In this document: piece by piece, positions 52,245 to 61,011 of the stretch | Layout of the letters: each line of letters opens with the position of its first letter | Numbering within the stretch: the stretch's first letter is position 1 | Origin: Alistipes sp. | GTDB lineage: Bacteria > Bacteroidota > Bacteroidia > Bacteroidales > Rikenellaceae | NCBI GenBank assembly: GCA_017536555.1 | Contig: JAFXHE010000003.1 | Location: 152,662 to 216,661, forward strand | DNA: 64,000 nt | Reading direction: 5' to 3' | Program-made: the position numbers and the translations under genes | Notes under the pieces: generated by a model | What the model was told of the DNA's origin: nothing | What the model saw: the letters and a program-made list of their open reading frames with translations, nothing else | Database searches by the model: none

Positions 52245-53948
52245 ATGACGTTTAATACTCTATATGAGATAGTTAAGCATAGCGTGGAGAAGTTCTCGTC
52301 ACGCATAGCTTTCTCGATGATTGGAGGTGAGGACGTGTCGTACAAGGAGGTTGGCGAGCGCATCGACACAGTGCAGGAGATGTTGCTCGGCGCAGGCATA
52401 AATGCTGGCGACAAAGTTGCCATATTGAGTAGCAGTATGCCCAACTGGGGCGTATCATACTTTGCGGTAACAACCGCAGGTATGGTGGCAGTACCCATCC
52501 TCCCCGACTTCACAGGCACAGAGCTCGACCTAATCATCGAACACTCCGAGGCAAAGGCGATACTCGTATCTGATAAGCTCTACACAAAACTCTCAAAAGA
52601 GACCGTCGAGAAGATGAACATTGTCATCCGCACAAAGGGTCTCAACATCATCTCGCAGAAGGTAAAAGAGCGTGGCACGAGCCACATTCCGCAGCCCGAT
52701 GACCTCGCGGCGATAATCTACACCTCGGGCACAACATCGAAGCCCAAAGGTGTTATGCTTACACACTACAACATCGCAGCGCAGACAACCATCATTCCAC
52801 CGCTGTTTGACTACAACGAGGAGGATGTATTGTTGTCGATACTCCCGCTGTCGCACACCTACGAGTGTACGCTGGGTATGATATACCCCTTCTCGCGCGG
52901 CGCACATATCCACTACCTTGACCGTCCACCTACCGCATCGGCACTTATGCCAGCACTATTGCAGGTGCGTCCCACGGTTATCGCCTCGGTACCCCTCATT
53001 ATGGAGAAGGTATATCGCGGCAAGGTGCGCCCCACATTTGAGAAGAACAAGCTCTTGAGCAAGCTCTATGGCTACGACTGGTCGCGCAAGTTGCTGCATA
53101 AGGTCGCAGGCAAGCAGCTCAAGAAGCTCTTTGGTGGTCGTATGCGCCTCTTTGCTATCGGTGGCGCGAAGCTCGATGCCGAGACGGAGCGTTTCCTCTA
53201 TGAGGCTGGCTTCCCATACGGTATTGGCTACGGTCTTACCGAGACTGCTCCCCTTGTGGCAGGCGCAGTGGGCAAGATGGTGCGCATAGGCTCGACAGGG
53301 CCTGCACTCCCCGCAGTACAGATACGTCTCGACAACGTCAACCCCGAGACCAAGCAGGGCGAGATTGTTGTAAACACACCCTGCTGTATGAAGGGATACT
53401 ACAAGAATGAGGCAGCTACAAAGGGTGTATTCACCGAAGATGGCTGGTTCCGCACAGGCGACCTTGGAGCGATGGACGAGAACGGCTGGATATACATCAA
53501 GGGACGTCTTAAGAATATGATTGTAGGCCCCTCTGGCGAGAACATCTACCCCGAGGATATCGAGGAGGTGCTCAACAGCAACAAGCTCGTTGCCGAGTCG
53601 GTTGTTACCGAGGAGGATGGCAAGCTCATTGCCCTTGTACACTTCGACACGACAGCCCTTGAGGAGGCTTACGACGAGTTTAAGCACAAGGTGGCTGTGA
53701 GTGCCGAGCAGATGAGCCTTAAGATGGAGGAGGTCAAGCGTGACCTTATGGAGTATGTCAACTCGAAGGTCAACCGCTTCTCGAAGATATCGAAGGTGGT
53801 AGACAACGAGGGCGAGTTTGAGAAGACCCCCACAAAGAAGATACGTCGCTTCATCTACAACCGTGCTGGCAAGGAGGCAAACAACGAGGCAGGCAAGGAG
53901 GCAAGCAACGAAGCTGGCAACGCACAACCAACCGAAGACAAGAGGTAG
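52245..53948 (+). CDS. Long-chain fatty acid--CoA ligase, copy 2
   Basis: The start is taken at MTFNTLYEIVKHSVEKFSSR (52245), 36 codons inside the longest frame; the upstream part overlaps the queG promoter. The 567-residue protein has YTSGTTSKPKGVMLTHYNIA (P-loop), GYGLTETAPLVAG, GWFRTGDLGAMDENGWIYIKGR and the C-terminal KTPTKKIRRFIYNR with the catalytic lysine. The tail has repeats of GKEA.NEA. It is similar in design to the copy at 7650-9350 but diverged. It should activate fatty acids to acyl-CoA. It is divergent from queG and followed by a terminator at 54005-54040. Confidence 0.88.
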   Translation: MTFNTLYEIVKHSVEKFSSRIAFSMIGGEDVSYKEVGERIDTVQEMLLGAGINAGDKVAILSSSMPNWGVSYFAVTTAGMVAVPILPDFTGTELDLIIEHSEAKAILVSDKLYTKLSKETVEKMNIVIRTKGLNIISQKVKERGTSHIPQPDDLAAIIYTSGTTSKPKGVMLTHYNIAAQTTIIPPLFDYNEEDVLLSILPLSHTYECTLGMIYPFSRGAHIHYLDRPPTASALMPALLQVRPTVIASVPLIMEKVYRGKVRPTFEKNKLLSKLYGYDWSRKLLHKVAGKQLKKLFGGRMRLFAIGGAKLDAETERFLYEAGFPYGIGYGLTETAPLVAGAVGKMVRIGSTGPALPAVQIRLDNVNPETKQGEIVVNTPCCMKGYYKNEAATKGVFTEDGWFRTGDLGAMDENGWIYIKGRLKNMIVGPSGENIYPEDIEEVLNSNKLVAESVVTEEDGKLIALVHFDTTALEEAYDEFKHKVAVSAEQMSLKMEEVKRDLMEYVNSKVNRFSKISKVVDNEGEFEKTPTKKIRRFIYNRAGKEANNEAGKEASNEAGNAQPTEDKR

Positions 53949-54004
53949 CATTTGAGCACCTTGGCATATAACAATACCGAGGCTAAAGTGCGATATTATA
54001 CATT

Positions 54005-54040
54005 TGTAGGACATTCTGCGGAGTGTCCTACATTTTTATT
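54005..54040 (+). terminator. Terminator after acyl-CoA synthetase copy 2
   Basis: Arms TGTAGGACA (54005-54013) and TGTCCTACA (54024-54032) form a perfect 9-bp stem with flanking A/T pairs, followed by TTTTTATTTT. Confidence 0.85.
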
Positions 54041-54130
54041 TTGCAGCCACACAGACCTACGCGCACGGTAAGAGGTTTTAAGCTTTGTACGAGCCCCATC
54101 CAAACCTATCAGCGCACATCCAAACCGCCA

Positions 54131-54156
54131 CTCATAAATTTTCCTCATAAATTTTC
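54131..54156. repeat. 13-bp tandem duplication upstream of the riboswitch promoter
   Basis: CTCATAAATTTTC occurs twice without a gap (54131-54143, 54144-54156), just upstream of the -33 element of the cobalamin operon promoter. It could be a replication slip or a duplicated regulator site. Confidence 0.85.
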
Positions 54157-54163
54157 GTACTAC

Positions 54164-54197
54164 TTTGCGCTTATTTATAAATTTTTATCTATCTTTG
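54164..54197 (+). promoter_or_regulatory. Promoter of the cobalamin uptake operon
   Basis: A -33 TTTG (54164-54167) and a -7 TATCTTTG (54190-54197) are separated by 22 bases. The riboswitch aptamer starts about 8 bases downstream. Confidence 0.7.
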
Positions 54198-54204
54198 CAC
54201 GAGC

Positions 54205-54465
54205 ATTGGTTCTCATAGGCTGCGTGCCTACGGAGATTAAAAGGGAATCGGGTGAAAGTCCCGAACAGTTCCCGCTGCTGTAAGTTCCAGAGAGGGAGCG
54301 AGTTATATTTATATACGAGTAACCTTGTATTTACGAGTTATCGACGTAATAGATAGACAACCTCGCTAATAAGACTCTCTAACGAAGCTATGCGACATCT
54401 AATTGTCACTGGAGAAAGACTCTGGGAAGGCATCGCATAGCGGAACAAGTCAGAAGACCTGCCAA
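54205..54465 (+). promoter_or_regulatory. Cobalamin riboswitch
   Basis: The conserved parts of the adenosylcobalamin-type aptamer appear in order: AAAAGGGAA near 54239, GGTGAAAGTCCCGAACAGTT, then CCGCTGCTGTAA near 54273. CACTGGAGAAAGACTCTGGG follows near 54410, and the B12 box AGTCAGAAGACCTGCC ends it at 54448-54463. A hairpin (TGCC/GGGCA) just downstream could be the expression platform that forms the kissing loop. B12 binding is expected to reduce expression of the four-gene uptake operon. The 54466-54671 segment is an untranslated leader with no gene. Confidence 0.93.
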
Positions 54466-54671
54466 GCGTTTATAACGAGATTATGCCTGCGGCGAATGGG
54501 CAGTCTGCGACTTGTTTTATCAAGATAGTATACATTGTATGCAAAGGTGACCCCACAAGGGCGCGTTGTAGCATTGTAGCATCGTAGGTAGCATCAGCGT
54601 CGAGCATAAGGAGAATGTGCATAGTCTCGTTTGTTTAAGTTTACGGAGAATGACCTTTAAACAACAAGATT

Positions 54672-55964
54672 ATGAGAAAGCTTATGTGCTTGGCTTTAGG
54701 CGTAGTAGCTACGCTTTTAGCAGTTACAGGTTGCTCGTATGACGACGATGCAATCTGGCAGACAATTGATCAGATGCAGACGGAGATCGACCAGAACCGT
54801 AGCGACATCGAGACACTGACAGCCCTTATGGATGCCCTCAACGAGGGTAAGGTGATTGTCGCAACAGAGACCACCGACGAGGGCGTAGTGCTGACATTTA
54901 GCGACGGCTCACAGGTAGTCATCCGCAATGGCCGAGATGGCACCAACGGCAAAGATGGCGAGGACGGTGCTGACGGCAAGGACGGTGCTGACGGAAAAGA
55001 TGGTGCTGACGGAAAGGACGGTGCCGACGGAAAAGATGGTGCTGACGGAAAGGACGGCAAGGATGGCGACTCGATGTTTGAGTCAGTGGAGGAGACCGAC
55101 ACCGAGGTTATCATCACGCTTACCGATGGTCGTGTAATACGTCTACCCAAGGCTACGGAGGATAACGGCGACGAGGGCGAGGATGTAGAGATACGCACAC
55201 TGACATTTGAGGATAGCGATGCGCTCTTCACGCCCTACACGCTCGACTATGCAGGTGTAGAGATAGCTACGTGGAGCGATCTTATCGACGATATGCAGTA
55301 TGGCGGTCTGCTCACCTATGCCAACTATGGCGAGTATGAGTACTACTGGTGGGACGAGGGTAACACCGAGCTCTTCCACTCGTTCACAACGCCTTACTGG
55401 GGCGGTGGTCACGTCATCTCAAACTACATTATAGAGGACTACGAGACACTCCCCGAGGGGCACTACGGCTGGTATGAGTTGCAGATGGCAAACCCCATAG
55501 GCGGACACAACGGCTCGGCAAACTTTGCTGTACACAACGGTTATAGCGACTTCTTCAATTCGCAGATTTACGACTCATCGCTCCACACGCTTGAGTTTGC
55601 GGATGGCGTGGAGCGCGTGATTGACCATATGTGGGTAACAAACACCTGTTACGTACTCAACTCGCTAACATATGGCGACGGCTTCAATGCTCCAGCTACT
55701 GCCGACACCTATATTAAGGTAGTTGCCTATGGATACAACGCCCAAGAGGAGCAGACAGGCTCGGTAGAGTTCTACCTATGCAACGGCAGCGACAACATTC
55801 TCACCGAGTGGGCAAAGTGGGATATGACACCGCTCGGCAAGGTGGTAAAGGTAGCCTTTAACTTCGAGGCTTCGGAGGATCAGGTGGGTAGCTATGGTAT
55901 GAATTGCCCCGCCTACTTCGCATACGACGATATCGCGGTACAGTTTCCCGCGTCGGAGATATAG
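54672..55964 (+). CDS. Surface lipoprotein with coiled coil, collagen-like repeat and DUF4465 domain
   Basis: The 430-residue protein starts MRKLMCLALGVVATLLAVTGC followed by SYDDD, a surface-type lipoprotein signal. Domains in order are: a short coiled coil of DUF4988 type (IDQMQTEIDQNRSDIETLTA), a beta segment (VVLTFSDGSQVVIRNG), about 16 Gly-X-Y collagen-like triplets (residues 86-133, mainly GADGKD) and a DUF4465 domain (about 190-430; LGKVVKVAFNF, YGMNCPAYFAYDDIAVQF). It is the first gene under the cobalamin riboswitch, so it probably captures B12 at the cell surface, perhaps like BtuH-type proteins; the latter match is uncertain. The collagen-like stalk could hold the binding domain away from the membrane. 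Confidence 0.82.
   Translation: MRKLMCLALGVVATLLAVTGCSYDDDAIWQTIDQMQTEIDQNRSDIETLTALMDALNEGKVIVATETTDEGVVLTFSDGSQVVIRNGRDGTNGKDGEDGADGKDGADGKDGADGKDGADGKDGADGKDGKDGDSMFESVEETDTEVIITLTDGRVIRLPKATEDNGDEGEDVEIRTLTFEDSDALFTPYTLDYAGVEIATWSDLIDDMQYGGLLTYANYGEYEYYWWDEGNTELFHSFTTPYWGGGHVISNYIIEDYETLPEGHYGWYELQMANPIGGHNGSANFAVHNGYSDFFNSQIYDSSLHTLEFADGVERVIDHMWVTNTCYVLNSLTYGDGFNAPATADTYIKVVAYGYNAQEEQTGSVEFYLCNGSDNILTEWAKWDMTPLGKVVKVAFNFEASEDQVGSYGMNCPAYFAYDDIAVQFPASEI
54927..55070 (+). repeat. Collagen-like Gly-X-Y repeat coding region
   Basis: 18-bp units encoding GADGKD repeat about five times without interruption inside a longer Gly-X-Y stretch. Lys and Asp in the X and Y places can form salt bridges between chains. 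Synonymous changes (GGC/GGA/GGT, AAG/AAA) differ between units. Confidence 0.92.
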
Positions 55965-55976
55965 ATGATTGATTAA

Positions 55977-57689
55977 ATGATGAAAAGAGTTTTAGAGTTT
56001 TTGTTTTTATGTGTGGCAGCGGTTGCCTCGTCGTGTAACAGCGACGAGGTAATCACACTGCCTCCAGCCCCAAAGATTGTTCTCAATAGTGACGGCATAT
56101 ATAGCGTCAAGTGTGGCTACGAGATACGCATAGCCCCCGAGTACCGCGATGCCGACGATGCCACATACAGCTGGGTGATAGAGGGCGAGACGGTATGCAC
56201 CGAGCGTGCCTATGTACACTATGGCGCAGAGGTGGGTAGCGTCTATGTGACACTTACGGTAGCCAACGACAATGGCAGCGACAGCTGCGAGTTGCGCATA
56301 GATGTTGTTCAGCGCGAGATACCGACAATAGCAATCTTCGGTGCCAGCAGCAGATGTATGGTCGTAGGCAGTAGCGAGCTATTTACCGCCACGGTGCGCG
56401 AGTGCTCTATACCAAGCACCATCAAGTGGCAGCTCGCGGGCGAGGATGTGGGCGAGGGCGAGACATATCTCTTTAATGCCGAGAATATAGGCACGTATGA
56501 GCTATGTGCCATAGCCACCAATGCCGATGGCGAGAGTAGCGACAGCGTCGTAATAGAGGTCGTAGAGCGTGACGAGAGCTTTGTGTGGGAGTTTGAAAAA
56601 ACAGAGTATCACTCTGTTGTCGGGCGCAAGGTGCGCATAGCACCCACCATTTTGAGCGACCCCGATGTCGCTATCAGCTGGCAGGTGGACGACGCACTTA
56701 CCATAGCTGGCGAGGGCAGCACATTCAGCTTCGTTTCGGAGGTTACGGGCGAACATAGAGTGACCGCCACAGCACATCTTGCCAATGGCGAGAGTCGTGT
56801 GCAGGAGTTCAGCGTGATGCTCTACGACGAGATGGCACACTACCGCAGTGCTACGCCGACATCTGCTGCCGACTGCACCGCAGTCCTCGACTACACGCCT
56901 GCACCTGGGCAGTTTATAGGCGACTACAAGACGGCGGGGTTCGACGGCACGGAGGTAACACAAGATAGTGCCAACACACGAGCTATGCAACGCCTTGCAG
57001 AGCATAAGTTTGTGTCGCTCGGCGCATTTGGCGGATATATCGTCCTCGGTTTCGACCACAGCATCCTCAACGGCGCGGGCTACGACATTGCCATTATAGG
57101 TAACTCGTTCGAAAGTTCGTGTGAGCCGGGTGTTGTCTGGGTTATGCAGGACGAGAACGGCAACGGCAAGGCTGACGACACGTGGTATGAGCTGCGCGGC
57201 TCGGAGAGTGGTCTTGATAGCACCATACAGGAGTACGCTGTGACCTACTACCGTCCTGCGGGTAGCGAGATGCCAGTGATGTGGGAGGACAGCCTCGGTG
57301 GACGTGGCGAGGTGGAGTATCTCAAGTCGTTCCACGACCAGCCCTCGTACTACCCCACGTGGATATCTGGCGAGAGCTACACACTGCGAGGCACACGCCT
57401 CGAGGCACGCAACTACGACGCGTCGGGCAACGGCTCAATGTGGATACAGCCACCCTACGACTGGGGATATGCCGACAACTACTCCTCAACAGACATCATC
57501 TCCGAGGAGGGCGATGGCAAGGTAAATGGCTTCGACATATCCAACGCTATGGACTTTGAGGGCGAGAGCGTAGCATTGAACCACGTCGACTTTGTTAAGG
57601 TGCAGTGCGCCGTGCAGGCTACAAGTGGCTGGGTAGGCGAGCTGTCGACAGAGATACTTGGAGCATACGACATCTATTTGGCAGATTAA
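55977..57689 (+). CDS. Surface lipoprotein with PKD/Ig-like domains in the cobalamin operon
   Basis: The 570-residue product starts MMKRVLEFLFLCVAAVASSC followed by NSDE. Residues 30-280 hold three Ig/PKD-like beta-sandwich domains (ATYSWVIEGE, TIKWQLAGEDVGEGETYLF, AISWQVDDALTIAGEGSTFSF, each given in part). The C-terminal 290 residues form a separate domain with GYDIAIIGNSFESSCEPG, DENGNGKADDTWYELRGSE and IDISN-like text ending DIYLAD. The DENGNGKADD sequence resembles a calcium-binding loop. I recognise this as a component frequently found beside BtuG/BtuB genes in this phylum, exact role unknown. It is 12 bases after the DUF4465 gene. Confidence 0.75.
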   Translation: MMKRVLEFLFLCVAAVASSCNSDEVITLPPAPKIVLNSDGIYSVKCGYEIRIAPEYRDADDATYSWVIEGETVCTERAYVHYGAEVGSVYVTLTVANDNGSDSCELRIDVVQREIPTIAIFGASSRCMVVGSSELFTATVRECSIPSTIKWQLAGEDVGEGETYLFNAENIGTYELCAIATNADGESSDSVVIEVVERDESFVWEFEKTEYHSVVGRKVRIAPTILSDPDVAISWQVDDALTIAGEGSTFSFVSEVTGEHRVTATAHLANGESRVQEFSVMLYDEMAHYRSATPTSAADCTAVLDYTPAPGQFIGDYKTAGFDGTEVTQDSANTRAMQRLAEHKFVSLGAFGGYIVLGFDHSILNGAGYDIAIIGNSFESSCEPGVVWVMQDENGNGKADDTWYELRGSESGLDSTIQEYAVTYYRPAGSEMPVMWEDSLGGRGEVEYLKSFHDQPSYYPTWISGESYTLRGTRLEARNYDASGNGSMWIQPPYDWGYADNYSSTDIISEEGDGKVNGFDISNAMDFEGESVALNHVDFVKVQCAVQATSGWVGELSTEILGAYDIYLAD

Positions 57690-57695
57690 GAGTAT

Positions 57696-58787
57696 ATGGC
57701 AGTGCAGATGACAAGATTAGTTAGAGCATATCACAGCGTGATGCGACTCGTCGCACTATGTGGCGCAGCAGCCCTTGTGTCGTGTATGGAGTGGGAGTAC
57801 GGCACCGAGGAGGAGTTTCAGGCTTCGGCAAGCGGACTATTCATCTGCAACGAGGGAAACTTCCAGTATGGCAACGCCTCACTATCATATTACGACCCCG
57901 CAAGCCGCACCGTCGAAAATGAGGTCTTCGTGCGAGCCAACGGTATGAAGCTCGGCGATGTGGCGCAGTCGATGATAATACACAACGGCATAGGGTGGGT
58001 TGTGGTGAATAACTCGCACGTGGTCTTTGCTATCGACCCAGACACCTTCCGCGAGGTTGGTCGCATAACGGGTCTCACATCACCGCGCTACATACACTTT
58101 GTGTCGGATGACAAGGCGTACATCTCGCAGATATGGGATAACCGCATCTTCATTGTCAACCCAAAGCGATACGAGATTACGGGATATATAGAGTGCCCCT
58201 CGATGACTATGGAGCAGGGCTCAACAGAGCAGATGGTGCAGCTGGGCGACTACGTCTATGTGAACTGCTGGTCGTACCAAAACCGCATACTCAAGATTGA
58301 CACACGCACGGATAGTGTCGTTGCGGAGCTTACCGTGGGCATACAGCCTACATCGTTGGTGTTAGACTGCAACAACAAGCTGTGGACAATAACAGATGGC
58401 GGCTACGACGGCTCGCCATACGGCTACGAGGCTGCCAAGCTCTACCGCATAGAGCCCGAGGCCTTTGTTATCGAGCGCGAATACTCATTTACAATGGGCA
58501 GCTCGCCCTCGGAGCTACAGCTAAACGGCAGTGGCGACAAGCTATATTGGATAGATGACGACATCTGGGAGATGGACGTTACGGCGGAGTATCTCCCCGT
58601 GCGACCACTCATACCCTACCGCGAGATATACTACGGACTAACGGTTGACCCTCGCAATGGCGACATATATGTTGCCGATGCCATTGACTACCAGCAGCAG
58701 GGCAAGATATATCGCTACAGCTCCACAGGCGAGCTTATTGATGAATTTTACGTGGGCGTGATACCTGGAGCATTCTGCTGGAAGTAA
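57696..58787 (+). CDS. btuG: BtuG-like beta-propeller surface cobalamin-binding lipoprotein
   Basis: The product is a YncE/DUF5074-type seven-bladed propeller lipoprotein. The lipobox is LVSC with the cysteine followed by MEWEYGTEEE; the start may be 57696 or 57741 (MRLVALCGAAALVSC). Repeating blade motifs include GLFICNEGNFQYGNASLSYY, MIIHNGIGWVVVNNSHVVFAI, KAYISQIWDNRIFIVN, YVYVNCWSYQNRILKID, KLWTITDGGYDGSP and DIYVADAIDYQQQGKIYRYS. BtuG proteins bind cobalamin very tightly at the cell surface and hand it to BtuB. The location directly before a BtuB-like receptor under a cobalamin riboswitch supports this. Confidence 0.85.
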   Translation: MAVQMTRLVRAYHSVMRLVALCGAAALVSCMEWEYGTEEEFQASASGLFICNEGNFQYGNASLSYYDPASRTVENEVFVRANGMKLGDVAQSMIIHNGIGWVVVNNSHVVFAIDPDTFREVGRITGLTSPRYIHFVSDDKAYISQIWDNRIFIVNPKRYEITGYIECPSMTMEQGSTEQMVQLGDYVYVNCWSYQNRILKIDTRTDSVVAELTVGIQPTSLVLDCNNKLWTITDGGYDGSPYGYEAAKLYRIEPEAFVIEREYSFTMGSSPSELQLNGSGDKLYWIDDDIWEMDVTAEYLPVRPLIPYREIYYGLTVDPRNGDIYVADAIDYQQQGKIYRYSSTGELIDEFYVGVIPGAFCWK

Positions 58788-58796
58788 TAACAACGT

Positions 58797-60848
58797 ATGA
58801 TGACGCGACTATACACCATACTACTACTTATGTGCCTATGTATAACAGCAAAGGCACAGGAGCACCGTATGGTTGATGGCGAGCACCACGTCGACATCGA
58901 GGGCGTTATGGTTACAGGCAACCGCCCCATAAGCGATATAGGCATACAGCGCACACGCTTCGACTCGTTAGCCCTCAAAGAGAACATCTCTCTCTCGATG
59001 GCAGATGTACTAACCTTCAACTCGTCGATATATGTCAAGAGCTATGGACGTGCGACGCTCTCAACGGTGGCATTTCGTGGCACATCGCCATCGCACACAC
59101 AAGTTACGTGGAACGGTATGCGCATAAACAACCCTATGCTCGGTATGACCGACTTCTCGCTGATTCCATCATACCTCATTGACGGAGCATCACTCCTGCA
59201 CGGCACATCATCCGTAACAGAGACAGGTGGAGGACTTGGCGGCGCGGTACAGCTACAATCAAACCAGAGCAACAACGAGGGCTTTGAGCTGCAATACGTA
59301 CAGGGCATAGGCTCATTTAAGACCTTTGATGAGTTCCTGCGCATAGGCTATGGCAATAGTCGCTGGCAGAGCTCCACACGTGTTGTGCTATCTACATCTG
59401 CCAACGACTACCGCTATCGCAACCACGACAAGAAGATAAACGTCTACGACGACCAGATGAACATCATCGACCAATACTACCCTATCGAGCGAAATCGTAG
59501 CGGTGCCTACCGTGACCTGCACATTATGCAGGAGGTATATCACACACTTAAAAATAGTGACCATATTGCACTAAATGCGTGGTATATAAACTCCAACCGC
59601 GAGTTGGCGATGCTTACCACCGACTACGCCGACGACACAGAGTACAACAACCGCCAGCGCGAAGAGACGCTACGTACGGTGATGTCGTGGAAGCATCTAC
59701 GTAGCAGCTATAAGCTCGCAGCACACGCAGGATACATACATACGTGGATGGCGTATGACTATGAGCGTGACCCAGGCAATGGAGTTATGACTACTATGAC
59801 GCGCTCGCGCAGCACCATAAACACAATCTATGGCGATGTAGATGCCGAGTACTACATAGGCTCTAAATGGCTTCTTACCGCCTCGGTGGCACTGCACCAG
59901 CACTTCGTCACGAGCCGCGACAAGAGCCTTGTGCTACAGGATGGAAACAAGGGTGTTGTGGGCTACAATCAGGCGCGTGTGGAGCTATCGGGCACAGTGA
60001 CTGCAAAGTGGCGACCCTCGGAGCGTTTCGGCATCTCGGCGGTACTGCGCGAAGAGTTGTTTGGCAACGACTTCACACCACTCATACCCGCACTCTTCAT
60101 CGACGGCGTAGTATCCAAGCGCGGAAATATTGTGGCTAAAGCGAGCGTATCGCGCAACTTCCGCTTTCCAACGCTCAATGACCTCTACTTTATGCCTGGC
60201 GGCAACCCCGACCTAAAGCACGAGAGCGGCTGGACATACGATGCAGGACTCTCGTTTGCCGTAGGCAGGGAGGGAGTATATCGTCTTACAGGCTCGGCTA
60301 CGTGGTTCGACTCGCACATAGAGGATTGGATATTGTGGCTACCAACAGTAAAGGGCTTCTTCTCGCCTCGCAACATCAAGGATGTACACGCCTACGGTGT
60401 GGAGCTACAAGGCGACCTCAACGTGGCCCTTGCCCCAGAGTGGAGACTAAACCTCAATGGCACCTTCTCCTGGACACCCTCAATAAATGAGGGTGAGCCG
60501 ATGTCGCCTGCCGATAAGTCTGTTGGCAAGCAGCTACCCTACGTCCCCGAGCTATCTGCAACAGTAAATGGACGTTTAGAGTGGCGCAAATGGGCATTTG
60601 GATATAAATGGTGCTACTACTCGAAGCGTTACACGATGTCGACGGGCGACCTGTCGCTATCGGGAATTCTCCCAGACTACTTTATGAGCAACATAACCCT
60701 CGAAAAGAGCTTCTCGCCAAAGTGGGCAGAGCTATCTCTCAAACTTGCAGTGAACAATCTCTTTAATGAGGAGTATCTGTCGGTGCTTTCACGCCCTATG
60801 CCAGGCATAAACTTCGAGGTATTTTTTTCTATTGCTCCCAAGTGGTAA
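58797..60848 (+). CDS. btuB: TonB-dependent receptor, BtuB-like cobalamin transporter
   Basis: The 683-residue protein has a Sec signal (MMTRLYTILLLMCLCITAKA). A plug domain (about 30-170) contains DVLTFNSSIYVKSYGRATLSTVAFRG and GTSPSHTQVTWNGMRINNPMLG, each given in part. A 22-stranded-type barrel ends in aromatic PMPGINFEVFFSIAPKW. No N-terminal carboxypeptidase-like extension is present, so it is not a SusC type. With BtuG upstream and a riboswitch at the head of the operon, cobalamin import through the outer membrane powered by TonB is the best reading. It is the last gene of the operon; no clear terminator is seen after it. Confidence 0.9.
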   Translation: MMTRLYTILLLMCLCITAKAQEHRMVDGEHHVDIEGVMVTGNRPISDIGIQRTRFDSLALKENISLSMADVLTFNSSIYVKSYGRATLSTVAFRGTSPSHTQVTWNGMRINNPMLGMTDFSLIPSYLIDGASLLHGTSSVTETGGGLGGAVQLQSNQSNNEGFELQYVQGIGSFKTFDEFLRIGYGNSRWQSSTRVVLSTSANDYRYRNHDKKINVYDDQMNIIDQYYPIERNRSGAYRDLHIMQEVYHTLKNSDHIALNAWYINSNRELAMLTTDYADDTEYNNRQREETLRTVMSWKHLRSSYKLAAHAGYIHTWMAYDYERDPGNGVMTTMTRSRSTINTIYGDVDAEYYIGSKWLLTASVALHQHFVTSRDKSLVLQDGNKGVVGYNQARVELSGTVTAKWRPSERFGISAVLREELFGNDFTPLIPALFIDGVVSKRGNIVAKASVSRNFRFPTLNDLYFMPGGNPDLKHESGWTYDAGLSFAVGREGVYRLTGSATWFDSHIEDWILWLPTVKGFFSPRNIKDVHAYGVELQGDLNVALAPEWRLNLNGTFSWTPSINEGEPMSPADKSVGKQLPYVPELSATVNGRLEWRKWAFGYKWCYYSKRYTMSTGDLSLSGILPDYFMSNITLEKSFSPKWAELSLKLAVNNLFNEEYLSVLSRPMPGINFEVFFSIAPKW

Positions 60849-60971
60849 GTATCACACAATTAGATAGTTACCGCTAAACAGCGGGCGACAAACACATATT
60901 AGAGCAACGTTTATCCAAAAAAAATGTTAATAAAATAACATCACGCTATTGCGATAGTGAGATTTTTTTAG

Positions 60972-60979
60972 TAATTTTG
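60972..60979 (+). promoter_or_regulatory. Promoter -7 box for guaB-guaA
   Basis: TAATTTTG fits TAnnTTTG; ATTG 20 bases upstream may serve as the -33 element. The guaB ATG is 32 bases downstream. Confidence 0.6.
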
Positions 60980-61011
60980 TACGCAACATAAAATAAATAA
61001 ACCTGATTGCT

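Noticed and set aside
52956..54014. Long minus-strand reading frame of 352 codons
   Set aside because: It lies fully opposite the acyl-CoA synthetase gene and reads as a shadow rich in Leu, His and Cys with no family signature.
54466..54671. Small gene between riboswitch and DUF4465 gene
   Set aside because: No reading frame with a plausible start and composition; it fits an untranslated leader with the expression platform.
56502..57335. Minus-strand reading frame of 277 codons
   Set aside because: It is antisense to the PKD-like lipoprotein gene and has no signal or domain.
60941..60961. Operator palindrome upstream of guaB
   Set aside because: CTAT/ATAG and TCA/TGA halves pair only imperfectly and no regulator is known for it; the match may be chance.
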